Made by a program: the position numbers and the translations under genes | The notes under the pieces: generated by a model | The model's input: only the letters and a program-made list of their open reading frames with translations | Databases searched by the model: none | What the model was told of the DNA's origin: nothing | Shown: positions 9,112 through 17,307 of the stretch, one piece after another | How the letters are laid out: the number at the start of each line of letters is the position of its first letter | Numbering within the stretch: the stretch's first letter is position 1 | Source: DASQBT01 sp049578545 | Lineage (GTDB): Bacteria; Pseudomonadota; Gammaproteobacteria; Burkholderiales; Thiobacillaceae | DNA: 64,000 nt | Direction: 5' to 3' | Assembly (NCBI GenBank): GCA_049578545.1 | Contig: JBAUMF010000117.1 | Span: forward strand, 42,047-106,046

Positions 9112-10434
9112 GTGCTGATGCAGTTTGAGAAGAATATGGAGCCCATGGCAAATGCATTGAGTGACGCAATGTCGCATTTCGGGGCAGAGTTGGATTGCCC
9201 ATTGCATTTTGCATTTCTACAAGGCATGCCCTCGCCATTCTTCAGCCGGATTGCTCAGCAGCTTTCTGCAAAGGGGGCCAGGGTGACCGGGATCAACCTC
9301 TGTTTCGGCGACTGGCTGTTCTGGAGCGGGCCGGGTCGGTTCAATTACCGGGGAACGATTGCAGCCTGGCCAAAGTTCTTTGCTGACTTCATTGACCGGA
9401 ACAAGGTTACCGACATTGTTCTCCTGGGAGAACAGCGCTCCTATCACAAGCTGGCTGTTGAAGTAGCGAAGGCAAAGAACATCAGAATCACCGTGACGGA
9501 TTTTGGATATCTGCGCCCTGACTGGATTACTCTGGAAAAAGAAGGGATGAGCGGAAATTCTCAATTTCCCAAGACGCTCGACGAACTGCTGCCAATCTCA
9601 GCGCAAGTCCCGAAAGCGGATCTGTCCACTCAATATGCGGACAGCAGCTGGAAGATGGCGATCGGCGACCTGTTATACAGTTTCGGCAATGTTTTCTTCT
9701 TTTGGCTTTTCCCGCATTATCGGCGCTCGGATAAGCGGGCACATCCCCTGGTTTATTTCCCGGCCATCGGAAAGCGTCTTGCTTTCGCAAAGTTGCAGCA
9801 TCGCCGTGCACAACAACAAGTGGCAAGATTCTTCACAGAGAAGATTCGCTATTTCCTGTTTCCGCTCCAGTTGGAACATGATTTCCAGATCGTGGCCTAC
9901 TCGCCCTTCGATGGCCTGGAGGAACCGATTCGGCTGGTAATAAAGTCATTTGCCGAGCATGCCGATGCGAATACCCGATTGGTGCTGAAAGCACATCCTT
10001 GGGATCCTGGCCTTAGAGATTTTGAAAAACTGGTTGCCAGGCTGTCGGTGGAGTTCGGCATCAGAGATCGTGTCGCCTACCTTGATGGCGGGAATCTTGA
10101 TGAGTTGATAAGCGCATCTGCCGGAATGGTGACGGTGAACAGCACGTCCGGTTTGAGGGCTTTGCAGTTGGGCTGCCCGGTCAAGACACTGGGTCAGGCC
10201 ATATACGATATGGCTGGATTGACCTATCAGGGGGATCTGGATCATTTCTGGACCGAGGCCGCTCAACCCGACCCGGTTAATGTGGAGGCCTTCATCAATG
10301 TGATGGCCGCAACCATTCAGATCAGGGGGGTGTTCTTCAATGAACCCGGGCTGAGTGCGGCGGTTCGCTCAGCGACCGAGCGTCTAGTGGCTGGAACGGT
10401 CGGGACTGCCGCGGGCCTTATGCGACCAGGCTAG
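9112..10434 (+). CDS. KpsS-like capsule Kdo transferase
   Basis: A 440-residue protein of the KpsS/KpsC GT family. Supporting segments are CPLHFAFLQGMPSPFFSRIA, GINLCFGDWLFW, the FDRN-like IDRNKVTDIVLLGEQRSYHK, LVLKAHPWDPG and the donor-site VTVNSTSGLRALQLGCPVKTLG. KpsS adds the first Kdo of the poly-Kdo linker on lyso-phosphatidylglycerol in ABC-transporter-dependent capsules. A GTG start at 9112 has a GGAGAGGA ribosome binding site 11 bases upstream; an ATG at 9118 is the alternative. Together with the KpsC-like gene at 5.4-6.5 kb it suggests a capsule linker pathway, though the transporter genes are outside the window. Confidence 0.8.
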   Translation: MLMQFEKNMEPMANALSDAMSHFGAELDCPLHFAFLQGMPSPFFSRIAQQLSAKGARVTGINLCFGDWLFWSGPGRFNYRGTIAAWPKFFADFIDRNKVTDIVLLGEQRSYHKLAVEVAKAKNIRITVTDFGYLRPDWITLEKEGMSGNSQFPKTLDELLPISAQVPKADLSTQYADSSWKMAIGDLLYSFGNVFFFWLFPHYRRSDKRAHPLVYFPAIGKRLAFAKLQHRRAQQQVARFFTEKIRYFLFPLQLEHDFQIVAYSPFDGLEEPIRLVIKSFAEHADANTRLVLKAHPWDPGLRDFEKLVARLSVEFGIRDRVAYLDGGNLDELISASAGMVTVNSTSGLRALQLGCPVKTLGQAIYDMAGLTYQGDLDHFWTEAAQPDPVNVEAFINVMAATIQIRGVFFNEPGLSAAVRSATERLVAGTVGTAAGLMRPG

Positions 10435-10650
10435 TTGGCAGGGGCAACGAAACTGCTGCCTGTCATATGCGGTGGTCTGCTTGTGATGTTTCAATGGGGC
10501 ATTCATTCGGACGGTTCGGGGAAACTGGAATTCTCGAAGCTTCAGTTGTCAAAGGAGCGCGGCCGGTGAGATTTGCTTCAACAGTTTGCCGCAGGAAACA
10601 ATCGCGGCATGCTTAAGCTCAATTCTGAAAGTAGCGGCCACAGCCGGCTT

Positions 10651-10679
10651 TTTACCCAACGAGATTGTATCTGGGTAAA
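10651..10679. repeat. Inverted repeat TTTACCCA / TGGGTAAA
   Basis: Perfect 8-base arms at 10651-10658 and 10672-10679 with a 13-base loop. There is no T-run after it, so it is more likely an operator or RNA stem than a terminator. Confidence 0.6.
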
Positions 10680-10696
10680 ATGTTCAGTAAATTGCT

Positions 10697-10718
10697 GGTT
10701 AACTTTTTGCTGTTAACC
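10697..10718. repeat. Inverted repeat GGTTAAC / GTTAACC
   Basis: Perfect 7-base arms at 10697-10703 and 10712-10718 separated by TTTTTGCT. It follows the previous inverted repeat by 17 bases. It could be a regulator binding site or RNA hairpin. Confidence 0.6.
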
Positions 10719-10810
10719 GACGTAGAAGAGCGGCGTATGAAAGTCTTCCAGCCCGTTGTCCGTCACAAGCAATGTCACGTAATCGGGAGCCTGCCCATAT
10801 TGAAACTGGG

Positions 10811-10831
10811 ATCACAGGCAAGCCCTGTGAT
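10811..10831 (+). promoter_or_regulatory. Hairpin directly before ribosome binding site
   Basis: Arms ATCACAGG (10811-10818) and CCTGTGAT (10824-10831) form a perfect 8-bp stem with a 5-base loop. The stem ends just before the GGGAGAAG ribosome binding site of the TTG-started receptor gene, a place where an RNA fold or bound protein could tune translation. Confidence 0.5.
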
Positions 10832-10842
10832 AGGGAGAAGAG

Positions 10843-12834
10843 TTGAAAGTTTGCGGACGACGGGATTCGTGCGGGTTTCGTTCCTGTCAGGCTTTGAGTG
10901 CAGCGGGTTTGACCGTTCTCGCTCTTTCTGCGCAGGCAGCCCCTGACCGTCTTACCGAAACGGATTTTCTTGGCGACGTTCCTGTCGTTTTGACCGCATC
11001 CCGACTGTCTCAGCCGCTGGGGCAAACGCCAGCCGCTGTCACCATTATCGATCGGGACATGATCCGGGCATCGGGCTTTCGTGATATCCCAGACCTGCTC
11101 CGCCTGGTGCCGGGTTTTACCGTGGCGTATACCGCCAACAATACGTGGGGCGTCAGCTATCACGGCATGGGCGATGCGTTTTCCCGCCGCCTGCAGGTGC
11201 TGATTGACGGCCGCTCTGTCTATACCCCGGGCTTTGGTGAGGTACCCTGGTCATCCCTTCCGCTGTCAATTGACGACATCGAACGTATGGAGGTCGTGCG
11301 CGGCCCCGATTCGGCAACCTATGGCTCGAATGCGTTTTTTGCTGTGATCAATATCATCACCAAGGCCCCGGCCCAGGTGCCCGGCGCGTTTGTATCCGCC
11401 CAATACGGCGAACAGGGCATGGCCGGTGCCACGCTCCGCTACGGTGGAGGGCAAGGTGACCTGCGCTACCGGTTGACCCTGTCCGACCAGAAGCGTGACC
11501 GGTTTGCCTCGCAGACTAATCAAACCGATACCCGGATTCTGGATTATCGTGCGGACTATCAGTTATCCAGTACGGACGAAATCAATGCCGAACTGGCACT
11601 GAGCCGCGCCAACTGGCGTTTGGGTGTATCGGGGGACATAACCAATCCGGTACGGGATCCTGACGTTGGGGCAGATCATATCCAGCTGCGTTTTCATCGA
11701 ATCATCGATGAAAACACCGACTGGTCGCTGCAGTTCTACCACACCCGCGACACGGAAGATGACCCCTTCACTGTAGCCCTTCCTTTGCCTATCGGTAATT
11801 TCCCGGTGAATGACGGCTACACCCAATGGCGTGATGATGTGGAATTTCAGATGACTTCGCGGGTCTCGCGCACTGTTCGCCTGGTGTGGGGTGCGGAGGC
11901 GCGGCACGAAGGCGCCTCCTCCCCCCTTTATTTTTATAATCTGCCTGCCCAAACGGGCTCACTTTATCGTGTGTTTGGCAATGCCGAATGGCGTCTGCAG
12001 GACCGGCTGACACTCAATGGGGCGCTGATGGTAGAACATCACTATCTGACTGGAGTGGATTATTCGCCTCGCCTGGCCGTGAATTATCAGCTGAGTCCTG
12101 ACCATGCCCTGCGGGCTTCGATCTCGCAGGCGTATCGTTCGCCGTCATTTTTTGAGGAAAACGGCGTTGCGCCGCCTGCTGATCCAACGGGGTACGTGCC
12201 ATCAACCGGACTAAAGCCGGAAAAGATTCTTTCCAGGGAAATCGGCTATTACGGCCATATCCCCAGCTACAAGTTGCAGATCGATACACGGCTATTCAAC
12301 GACCACGTTTCCGATCTTATCGGCACCCAGAACGTCTGCGCCCTTGACCCCACGTTCTATAACTGTGCGCTTGTTACCCAACTGTTTGGCATCGCCTCGC
12401 CGAAGGTTTTTCAGCCGATCAACCAGAACTGGGCCAATATCCGCGGCGCAGATATCCAGATTCGCTGGAAGCCGCTGGATGCCGCTGAGTTTATATTGAA
12501 CTACGCACGGGTAACCATAGACTCGAATGACACGGATATTGCCGCCTCCACACCTGAAAACAATTTTTCGGGGCTGGCGATATTCAAGCTGCCGGACAAC
12601 TGGGAGGCCAGTGCAGGTGTTTATCGGCAAGGCTACATGATATGGCTGCAAGACGGGGATAAGACTCAAGGCTACACGCGCGTTGATGCGCGTCTGGCCA
12701 AGCGGCTTAAACTCGGCGGGCACAAGGTTGAACTGGCCCTGGTAGGACAAAACCTTGGCAAGGACTACACGGAGTTTCGCAAAGAGAATATTTTCTCCAG
12801 AAGGGTCTACGCAAGCCTTTCCCTGGACTGGTGA
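10843..12834 (+). CDS. TonB-dependent outer-membrane receptor
   Basis: A 663-residue receptor with signal peptide (cleavage probably after ALSAQA), then a plug domain with QTPAAVTIIDRDMIRASGFR, a DLLRLVPGF segment, VLIDGRSVYTPGFG and MEVVRGPDSATYGSNAFFAVINI. The rest is a beta-barrel rich in alternating aromatic residues, including an SQAYRSPSFFEENG segment near 430, and it ends in SLSLDW, the aromatic C-terminus recognised by Bam. Such receptors import siderophores, cobalamin or other large solutes using TonB energy; the substrate cannot be told. Short N-terminus, so no FecR-type signalling domain. The start is TTG with GGGAGAAG just upstream. No periplasmic binding protein or ABC importer adjoins it. 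Confidence 0.9.
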   Translation: MKVCGRRDSCGFRSCQALSAAGLTVLALSAQAAPDRLTETDFLGDVPVVLTASRLSQPLGQTPAAVTIIDRDMIRASGFRDIPDLLRLVPGFTVAYTANNTWGVSYHGMGDAFSRRLQVLIDGRSVYTPGFGEVPWSSLPLSIDDIERMEVVRGPDSATYGSNAFFAVINIITKAPAQVPGAFVSAQYGEQGMAGATLRYGGGQGDLRYRLTLSDQKRDRFASQTNQTDTRILDYRADYQLSSTDEINAELALSRANWRLGVSGDITNPVRDPDVGADHIQLRFHRIIDENTDWSLQFYHTRDTEDDPFTVALPLPIGNFPVNDGYTQWRDDVEFQMTSRVSRTVRLVWGAEARHEGASSPLYFYNLPAQTGSLYRVFGNAEWRLQDRLTLNGALMVEHHYLTGVDYSPRLAVNYQLSPDHALRASISQAYRSPSFFEENGVAPPADPTGYVPSTGLKPEKILSREIGYYGHIPSYKLQIDTRLFNDHVSDLIGTQNVCALDPTFYNCALVTQLFGIASPKVFQPINQNWANIRGADIQIRWKPLDAAEFILNYARVTIDSNDTDIAASTPENNFSGLAIFKLPDNWEASAGVYRQGYMIWLQDGDKTQGYTRVDARLAKRLKLGGHKVELALVGQNLGKDYTEFRKENIFSRRVYASLSLDW

Positions 12835-12945
12835 GGGCGGGTTGCAGGCGGAATCCCTTGGGCCACTGGGAGAAAGAATCGAAAGTTCCCCAGGTTTATA
12901 AGGGTTTGATAAAATAAGACTTTGTTTTCATTTCGTGGATAAATC

Positions 12946-13203
12946 ATGCCCATTTACGCGTATCAGTGTAGTGCCTGCGGCCATCAGGAAGACATCATGC
13001 AAAAGATGTCTGATGTGCCGCTGAGCAAATGCCCCAAATGCGGGGCTGAATCCTTTACCAAGCAGCTGACCGCAGCCGGCTTCGCCCTCAAGGGCAAAGG
13101 CTGGTATGCCACCGATTTCAAAGGCGGAAACAAGCCTAGCGAAACGAAAGAGGAGGCGCCGGGGCACAGCTGCGGCACCGGAGGCTGCTCCTCCTGCTCC
13201 TGA
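12946..13203 (+). CDS. FmdB-family zinc ribbon protein
   Basis: An 85-residue protein beginning MPIYAYQCSACGHQ with a second CPKCG, giving a CxxC...CxxC zinc ribbon in the first 30 residues, and a Cys/Ser-rich tail (CGTGGCSSCS). The FmdB family is small, conserved and of unknown precise role; the name comes from a formamidase regulator. In betaproteobacteria it often precedes a DUF502 gene and aspS, as here. It is followed by a strong terminator. Confidence 0.9.
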   Translation: MPIYAYQCSACGHQEDIMQKMSDVPLSKCPKCGAESFTKQLTAAGFALKGKGWYATDFKGGNKPSETKEEAPGHSCGTGGCSSCS

Positions 13204-13232
13204 TGAATTGATGACGAACGCATGAGCTGACA

Positions 13233-13259
13233 GGGCGGCCTTGGCCGCCCGCCTTTTTA
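13233..13259 (+). terminator. Rho-independent terminator after fmdB-like gene
   Basis: Arms GGGCGGCC (13233-13240) and GGCCGCCC (13243-13250) form an 8-bp GC stem, followed by GCCTTTTTA. It ends the zinc-ribbon transcript and separates it from the repeat element downstream. Confidence 0.85.
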
Positions 13260-13266
13260 GAGCCCA

Positions 13267-13680
13267 TTTCAGCAGAAATTGAATGATGCGTTGCAGCCAA
13301 AATCGGGACGATCGCGTGGCGACCGCGGAAGGTGAAGCAGGTGCCCCGTTTGTGGGGATGCGCCCCTGGAACGGGATGCGTGGCGCAGCCAACTGTCGCC
13401 CGACATCGACTTCGCTCGCCCATCCTCTCCGGGGGCCCTCGGCCCGGGCTCTGTCGCGCCACCGCGACGCCAGTCGTATTCGACATACGAAGCCGAGGAG
13501 CATGAAAACGAGCCTGCGCAGGCAGCGGCTTCCGGCGAGATTCGGCGCAAGCCGAAGGGACGGAGCATGGCGGGCGGCTGACTTTGTTGCACCGCTTGTA
13601 AAGGGAATGCCATTCACGGCGCCGCGTGCCGCGTCATCGATGCCGCCATGCCGCCGTCGCACATCTAATTTCTGCTGAAA
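13267..13680. mobile_element. MITE-like element with perfect 14-base terminal inverted repeats
   Basis: The ends TTTCAGCAGAAATT (13267-13280) and AATTTCTGCTGAAA (13667-13680) are perfect inverse copies enclosing about 386 bases without a supported gene. The interior is GC-rich and shares segments with the element between tolQ and tolR, for example GGCGGGCG, then TTTGT-GC-CCGCTTG, then GAATG. The right end lies 11 bases before the DUF502 start codon. No transposase is present, so it would be non-autonomous. No target duplication could be defined. Confidence 0.6.
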
Positions 13681-13691
13681 CAGGCTCGATT

Positions 13692-14309
13692 GTGAAACGC
13701 TATTTTGTTACTGGCTTGCTGATCTGGGTGCCCCTTGGAATTACCCTGTGGGTGCTGAACCTGCTTATCAGCACGATGGATCAGAGCCTGTTGCTGCTGC
13801 CGCATTCTTGGCGGCCGGAAGCTTGGCTCGGGTTCAGTATTCCTGGCCTTGGCGTCATTCTGACTCTGCTGGTGATTTTCCTGTCAGGACTTGCGACCGC
13901 AAATATTTTCGGCAAGCGACTGGTTGATTATTGGGAATCCCTGCTGCTCAGGATTCCGGTGGTCAAGTCCATCTACAATAGCGTCAAGCAGGTGTCCGAT
14001 ACGCTGTTCTCCAGCGAAGGCCAGGCATTCAAAAAGGTCCTGCTGGTGCGTTATCCCCATCCTCAGGCGTGGTCTATTGGCTTCCAGACCAATGTCCCGG
14101 TTTCTGTTTCCGGCCGGTTGGAAGAAGAACATGTCGGCATCTTCATCCCGACCACACCCAGTCCAGTGAACGGGTTTTATTTTTTCGTAAAGAAGAGTGA
14201 GACCATTGAATTGAACATGACGGTGGAACAGGCCCTGAAGGCAATCGTGTCCATGGGCGTGGCGACAGCGAGCAACAAGGATAATTCGCGCCCCAAGAGC
14301 ATACAATAA
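13692..14309 (+). CDS. DUF502 family inner-membrane protein
   Basis: About 205 residues from the GTG at 13692 (KRYFVTGLLIWVPLG). It has two N-terminal membrane helices (residues about 5-30 and 55-78, the latter around VILTLLVIFLSGLAT) and the DUF502 core with IPVVKSIYNSVKQVSDT and a VGIFIPTTPSPVNGFYFFV segment near the end. Function unknown; it commonly sits directly before aspS in betaproteobacteria. The frame stays open upstream to 13626, but those codons lie inside the MITE-like element, so I prefer the GTG. The insertion has probably replaced the native promoter and leader. Confidence 0.8.
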   Translation: MKRYFVTGLLIWVPLGITLWVLNLLISTMDQSLLLLPHSWRPEAWLGFSIPGLGVILTLLVIFLSGLATANIFGKRLVDYWESLLLRIPVVKSIYNSVKQVSDTLFSSEGQAFKKVLLVRYPHPQAWSIGFQTNVPVSVSGRLEEEHVGIFIPTTPSPVNGFYFFVKKSETIELNMTVEQALKAIVSMGVATASNKDNSRPKSIQ

Positions 14310-14330
14310 TTCGAGACAACACATATCATG

Positions 14331-16112
14331 ATGCGGACTCATACTTGCGGCGAAGTGGATGCCGCGCACATTGGCCAGACCGTTGCATTCTGCGGCTGGG
14401 CTCATCGCCGGCGTGATCACGGCGGCGTGATCTTCATTGACCTGCGTGATCGTTATGGCCTGGTGCAGATTGTCTGCGATCCGGACATGGGGCCGGATTT
14501 CAAGCGTGCAGAGGAAGTTCGCCACGAGTTTGTGCTGCGTATCACCGGCAATGTGCGTGCGCGTCCGGAAGGAACTGTCAATCCCAACCTGCCCACCGGT
14601 GAAATCGAAGTGCTGGCGAAGCAGGTCGAAATCCTCAATGCGGCCGCCACGCCGCCCTTCCTTATTGATGACGACACCATCAATGAAAACATACGGCTGA
14701 CCTACCGTTACCTTGACCTGCGCCGCGAGCCCATGCAGAAGAACATGGCGCTGCGCTATCGCATGGCCAAGAGCATGCGCGATTATCTCGACAGCCAGAA
14801 CTTCATGGAGGTGGAAACCCCCATGCTGACGCGTTCCACCCCTGAAGGCGCACGCGATTACCTGGTGCCATCGAGAGTGCATGACGGCATGTTCTATGCC
14901 CTGCCGCAGTCGCCCCAGTTGTTCAAGCAGCTGCTGATGGTGGCCGGTTACGACCGCTATTTCCAGATTACCAAATGTTTTCGCGATGAAGACCTGCGTG
15001 CGGATCGCCAGCCCGAATTCACCCAGGTCGACCTTGAAATGTCCTTCGTCAATGAAGAGGACGTCATGGCTCTGGTCGAGGGCATGATTCGCGACACCTT
15101 CAAAAAAGTGGCCGATGTCGAGCTCGCCAACCCGTTTCCGCGCATGAGCTGGCAAGAAGCCATGAACAGGTATGGTTCCGACAAGCCCGATATGCGGGTC
15201 AAGCTGGAGCTGACCGAATTGACCGATGTGATGAAGGATGTCGACTTCAAGGTCTTTTCCGGTCCTGCCAACAGCGCCAACGGCCGGGTGGCTGCGCTGA
15301 AGGTTCCCGGCGGCGGCGAGTTGTCGCGCGGCGAAATCGATGGCTACACCGAGTTCGTCAAAATCTATGGCGCCAGGGGTCTGGCCTGGATCAAGGTCAA
15401 CGAAAAGGCCAAAGGCCGCGAGGGTCTTCAGTCGCCCATCGTCAAGAATATCCACGATGCCGCGATCGCAGCCATTCTTGAGCGAACCGGTGCGCAGGAT
15501 GGCGACCTGATTTTCTTTGGTGCAGACAGCGCCAAGGTGGTGAACGATGCCCTTGGCGCACTGCGCGCCAAGGTCGGCCACGAAAAGAATTACTTGACCG
15601 GCGAAGCATGGACGCCGCTGTGGGTGGTGGATTTCCCCATGTTCGAATTCGATGAGGAAGACAAACGCTGGGTCGCGCTGCATCATCCTTTTACTGCGGC
15701 CAAGCCGGGCCACGAAGACATGCTGGAATCCAACCCGGGCGCCTGCCTGTCGCGTGCCTATGACATGGTACTGAATGGCTGGGAAGTGGGCGGGGGTTCG
15801 ATTCGTATCCATCGCGAGGAGCTGCAGGAAAAAGTGTTTGCCGCACTGAACATCGGCCCGGAAGAACGGCGCGCGAAGTTTGGCTTCCTGCTCGATGCGC
15901 TGCAATTCGGCGCACCGCCGCACGGTGGGCTGGCGTTCGGCCTCGACCGTCTGGTAACCCTGGTGGCCGGTGCAGAATCCATACGCGACGTGATTGCGTT
16001 CCCCAAGACGCAGCGGGCCAATGACCTGATGACTGATGCGCCCAATCAGGTTGATGAGAAACAGCTGCGCGAACTGCATATCCGTTTGCGCAATCCTGCT
16101 CCTGCTGGCTGA
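14331..16112 (+). CDS. aspS: Aspartyl-tRNA synthetase
   Basis: A 593-residue class IIb synthetase that charges tRNA-Asp (and in some lineages tRNA-Asn). The N-terminal OB-fold begins MRTHTCGEVDAAHIGQTV with GWAHRRRDHGGVIFIDLRDR; the catalytic domain has ETPMLTRSTPEGARDYLVPSR, the FRDEDLRADRQPEFTQ motif 2 and motif 3 GLAFGLDRLVTLVAG; the bacterial GAD-type insertion lies near residues 290-420. Two consecutive ATG codons are available (14328 and 14331); the second matches the usual family start. Whether it is discriminating cannot be decided here, since no gatCAB genes are in the window. Confidence 0.97.
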   Translation: MRTHTCGEVDAAHIGQTVAFCGWAHRRRDHGGVIFIDLRDRYGLVQIVCDPDMGPDFKRAEEVRHEFVLRITGNVRARPEGTVNPNLPTGEIEVLAKQVEILNAAATPPFLIDDDTINENIRLTYRYLDLRREPMQKNMALRYRMAKSMRDYLDSQNFMEVETPMLTRSTPEGARDYLVPSRVHDGMFYALPQSPQLFKQLLMVAGYDRYFQITKCFRDEDLRADRQPEFTQVDLEMSFVNEEDVMALVEGMIRDTFKKVADVELANPFPRMSWQEAMNRYGSDKPDMRVKLELTELTDVMKDVDFKVFSGPANSANGRVAALKVPGGGELSRGEIDGYTEFVKIYGARGLAWIKVNEKAKGREGLQSPIVKNIHDAAIAAILERTGAQDGDLIFFGADSAKVVNDALGALRAKVGHEKNYLTGEAWTPLWVVDFPMFEFDEEDKRWVALHHPFTAAKPGHEDMLESNPGACLSRAYDMVLNGWEVGGGSIRIHREELQEKVFAALNIGPEERRAKFGFLLDALQFGAPPHGGLAFGLDRLVTLVAGAESIRDVIAFPKTQRANDLMTDAPNQVDEKQLRELHIRLRNPAPAG

Positions 16113-16118
16113 TTTTCA

Positions 16119-16180
16119 CCACGAAGGACACTAGGGGCGCGAAGGAAATTGTTCTATTGTGGCCCTAGTGCCCCTGGTGG
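16119..16180. repeat. Imperfect inverted repeat between aspS and nudB
   Basis: Arms 16119-16136 (CCACGAAGGACACTAGGG) and 16163-16180 (CCCTAGTGCCCCTGGTGG) pair at 15 of 18 positions, with an uninterrupted 8-bp core CACTAGGG/CCCTAGTG and a 26-base loop. It fills the aspS-nudB gap. There is no T-run, so it is not a standard terminator. The CCACGAAGGACAC unit is a type seen in dispersed intergenic repeats. Confidence 0.65.
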
Positions 16181-16197
16181 TTAACGGTTTGGCCTGA

Positions 16198-16668
16198 ATG
16201 AACTTCAAGATTCCCATCTCCGTTCTGGTCGTGATCTATACGCCGGACCGGCAGGTGTTGCTGCTGGAGCGGGCGGATCATCCGGGCTGGTGGCAGTCGG
16301 TGACCGGCTCGCAGCATTCCGGCGAAACCCTGCTGCAGACCGCGGTTCGTGAAGTCAGGGAGGAAACCGGCCTGAATGCAGAGGCCTACCGGCTGACGGA
16401 CTGGGGCTATGCCAACGTATATGAAATTTTCGAGTGCTACCGGCACCGCTATGCGCCAGGAACAACCCATAACACCGAACACGTGTTTGGTCTGGAAGTT
16501 CCCGAAGCCCTGCCGGTTCAGCTTGCCCCCCGCGAACACCTGAACTACCAGTGGTTGCCGGCAGAGCTGGCGGCAGCCAAATGCTTCTCCCCCAGCAATG
16601 CCGAAGCGATCCGCAACTTGCCCGGCTCCAATACCGGATTCGTCGCCGACTCAGTCGATTGCGCGTAA
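16198..16668 (+). CDS. nudB: Dihydroneopterin triphosphate diphosphatase (Nudix)
   Basis: A 156-residue Nudix hydrolase. The Nudix box runs from GSQHSGETLLQTAVREVREE onwards (G-x5-E-x7-REVREE-TG). The opening PISVLVVIYTPDRQVLLLERADHPGWWQSVTG and the placement after aspS match NudB, which removes pyrophosphate from dihydroneopterin triphosphate in folate synthesis. A generic mutT-like role is possible but less likely given the context. The start ATG follows directly after a stop in the same frame, so it cannot extend upstream. Confidence 0.85.
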   Translation: MNFKIPISVLVVIYTPDRQVLLLERADHPGWWQSVTGSQHSGETLLQTAVREVREETGLNAEAYRLTDWGYANVYEIFECYRHRYAPGTTHNTEHVFGLEVPEALPVQLAPREHLNYQWLPAELAAAKCFSPSNAEAIRNLPGSNTGFVADSVDCA

Positions 16669-16722
16669 GCTTGTGGCAAAATATCCCTGCTGCATTTCCC
16701 ACAAACAACGATAGGATCATTG

Positions 16723-17307
16723 ATGAACCGGCGCGATGCTCTCGCCCATTTGATTGCGCTGGCGGCCCTGGCCTGGGCCCCTCAGTCAACTCGCGCTGCG
16801 TCCGGTCTGCACACGATTGTCGATGTCGATCGCAGCCTGATTCTCGGCACCATAACTATCAGGGCCTTCATCGATGTATCCGTGGATCCCCGTGTGGCCT
16901 GGTCAGTGCTGACCGACTACAACCGGCTGGCCGAATTTGTGCCCGATATGGATTATTCCAGGGTGGTCAGCAAACCGGGTGAGCCGATCCGAATCGTTCA
17001 GCGTGGCCAGAAATCCTGGCTGATCCTGGATGCGCCTTTCGAGGAGCACTTGCAGGTCGACGAGACGCCTCAATCTCGCATTTCATTCAGCCAGCTCTCC
17101 GGTACCCTGAAGGACATGCACGGGGAATGGCGTCTGCTCCCCTACCGGGGCGGGGTGCGTATCACCTACTATGCCAAAATGCAGCCTGGCCTGCTGTCGC
17201 CCCGCATGCCGGGTGATTCCCTGCTGATCGAAGCGGACATCGGGCGCATGATGGAGGCGATTGGGCAGGAGATGGTGCGGCGCCAGAATATACAGGCACG
17301 ACAGTGA
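16723..17307 (+). CDS. Secreted SRPBCC-fold protein 1
   Basis: About 194 residues from the ATG at 16723 (a TTG just before is also open). The N-terminus NRRDALAHLIALAALAWAPQ is a signal peptide with twin arginines, cleaved near STRAAS. The mature part fits the SRPBCC/polyketide-cyclase (START-like) fold: SVDPRVAWSVLTDYNRLAEFVPDM, a VVSKPGEPIRIVQRG segment and an amphipathic C-terminal helix. Such folds bind hydrophobic ligands. The next gene encodes a paralogue, overlapping by 4 bases (GTGA). Export suggests ligand binding in the periplasm. The exact ligand is unknown. Confidence 0.75.
   Translation: MNRRDALAHLIALAALAWAPQSTRAASGLHTIVDVDRSLILGTITIRAFIDVSVDPRVAWSVLTDYNRLAEFVPDMDYSRVVSKPGEPIRIVQRGQKSWLILDAPFEEHLQVDETPQSRISFSQLSGTLKDMHGEWRLLPYRGGVRITYYAKMQPGLLSPRMPGDSLLIEADIGRMMEAIGQEMVRRQNIQARQ

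Larger units (their letters stand above)
10435..10842. other. Structured leader/intergenic region before TonB receptor
   Basis: About 400 bases with no supported gene but three strong inverted repeats listed separately. No known riboswitch consensus (cobalamin, c-di-GMP, SAM) could be fitted by eye. The region probably contains the promoter and a folded 5' leader of the receptor gene. Confidence 0.5.

Noticed and set aside
10700..10842. Cobalamin or c-di-GMP riboswitch before the TonB receptor
   Set aside because: The conserved boxes of these riboswitches could not be found; only simple hairpins are supported.
10665..10946. A 93-codon frame in the receptor leader
   Set aside because: It crosses three inverted repeats and runs into the receptor signal peptide in another frame; composition is not protein-like.
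13884..16079. A 731-codon open frame on the minus strand opposite DUF502 and aspS
   Set aside because: It is the codon-bias shadow of aspS and the end of DUF502; the translation has no domain and the plus-strand genes are certain.
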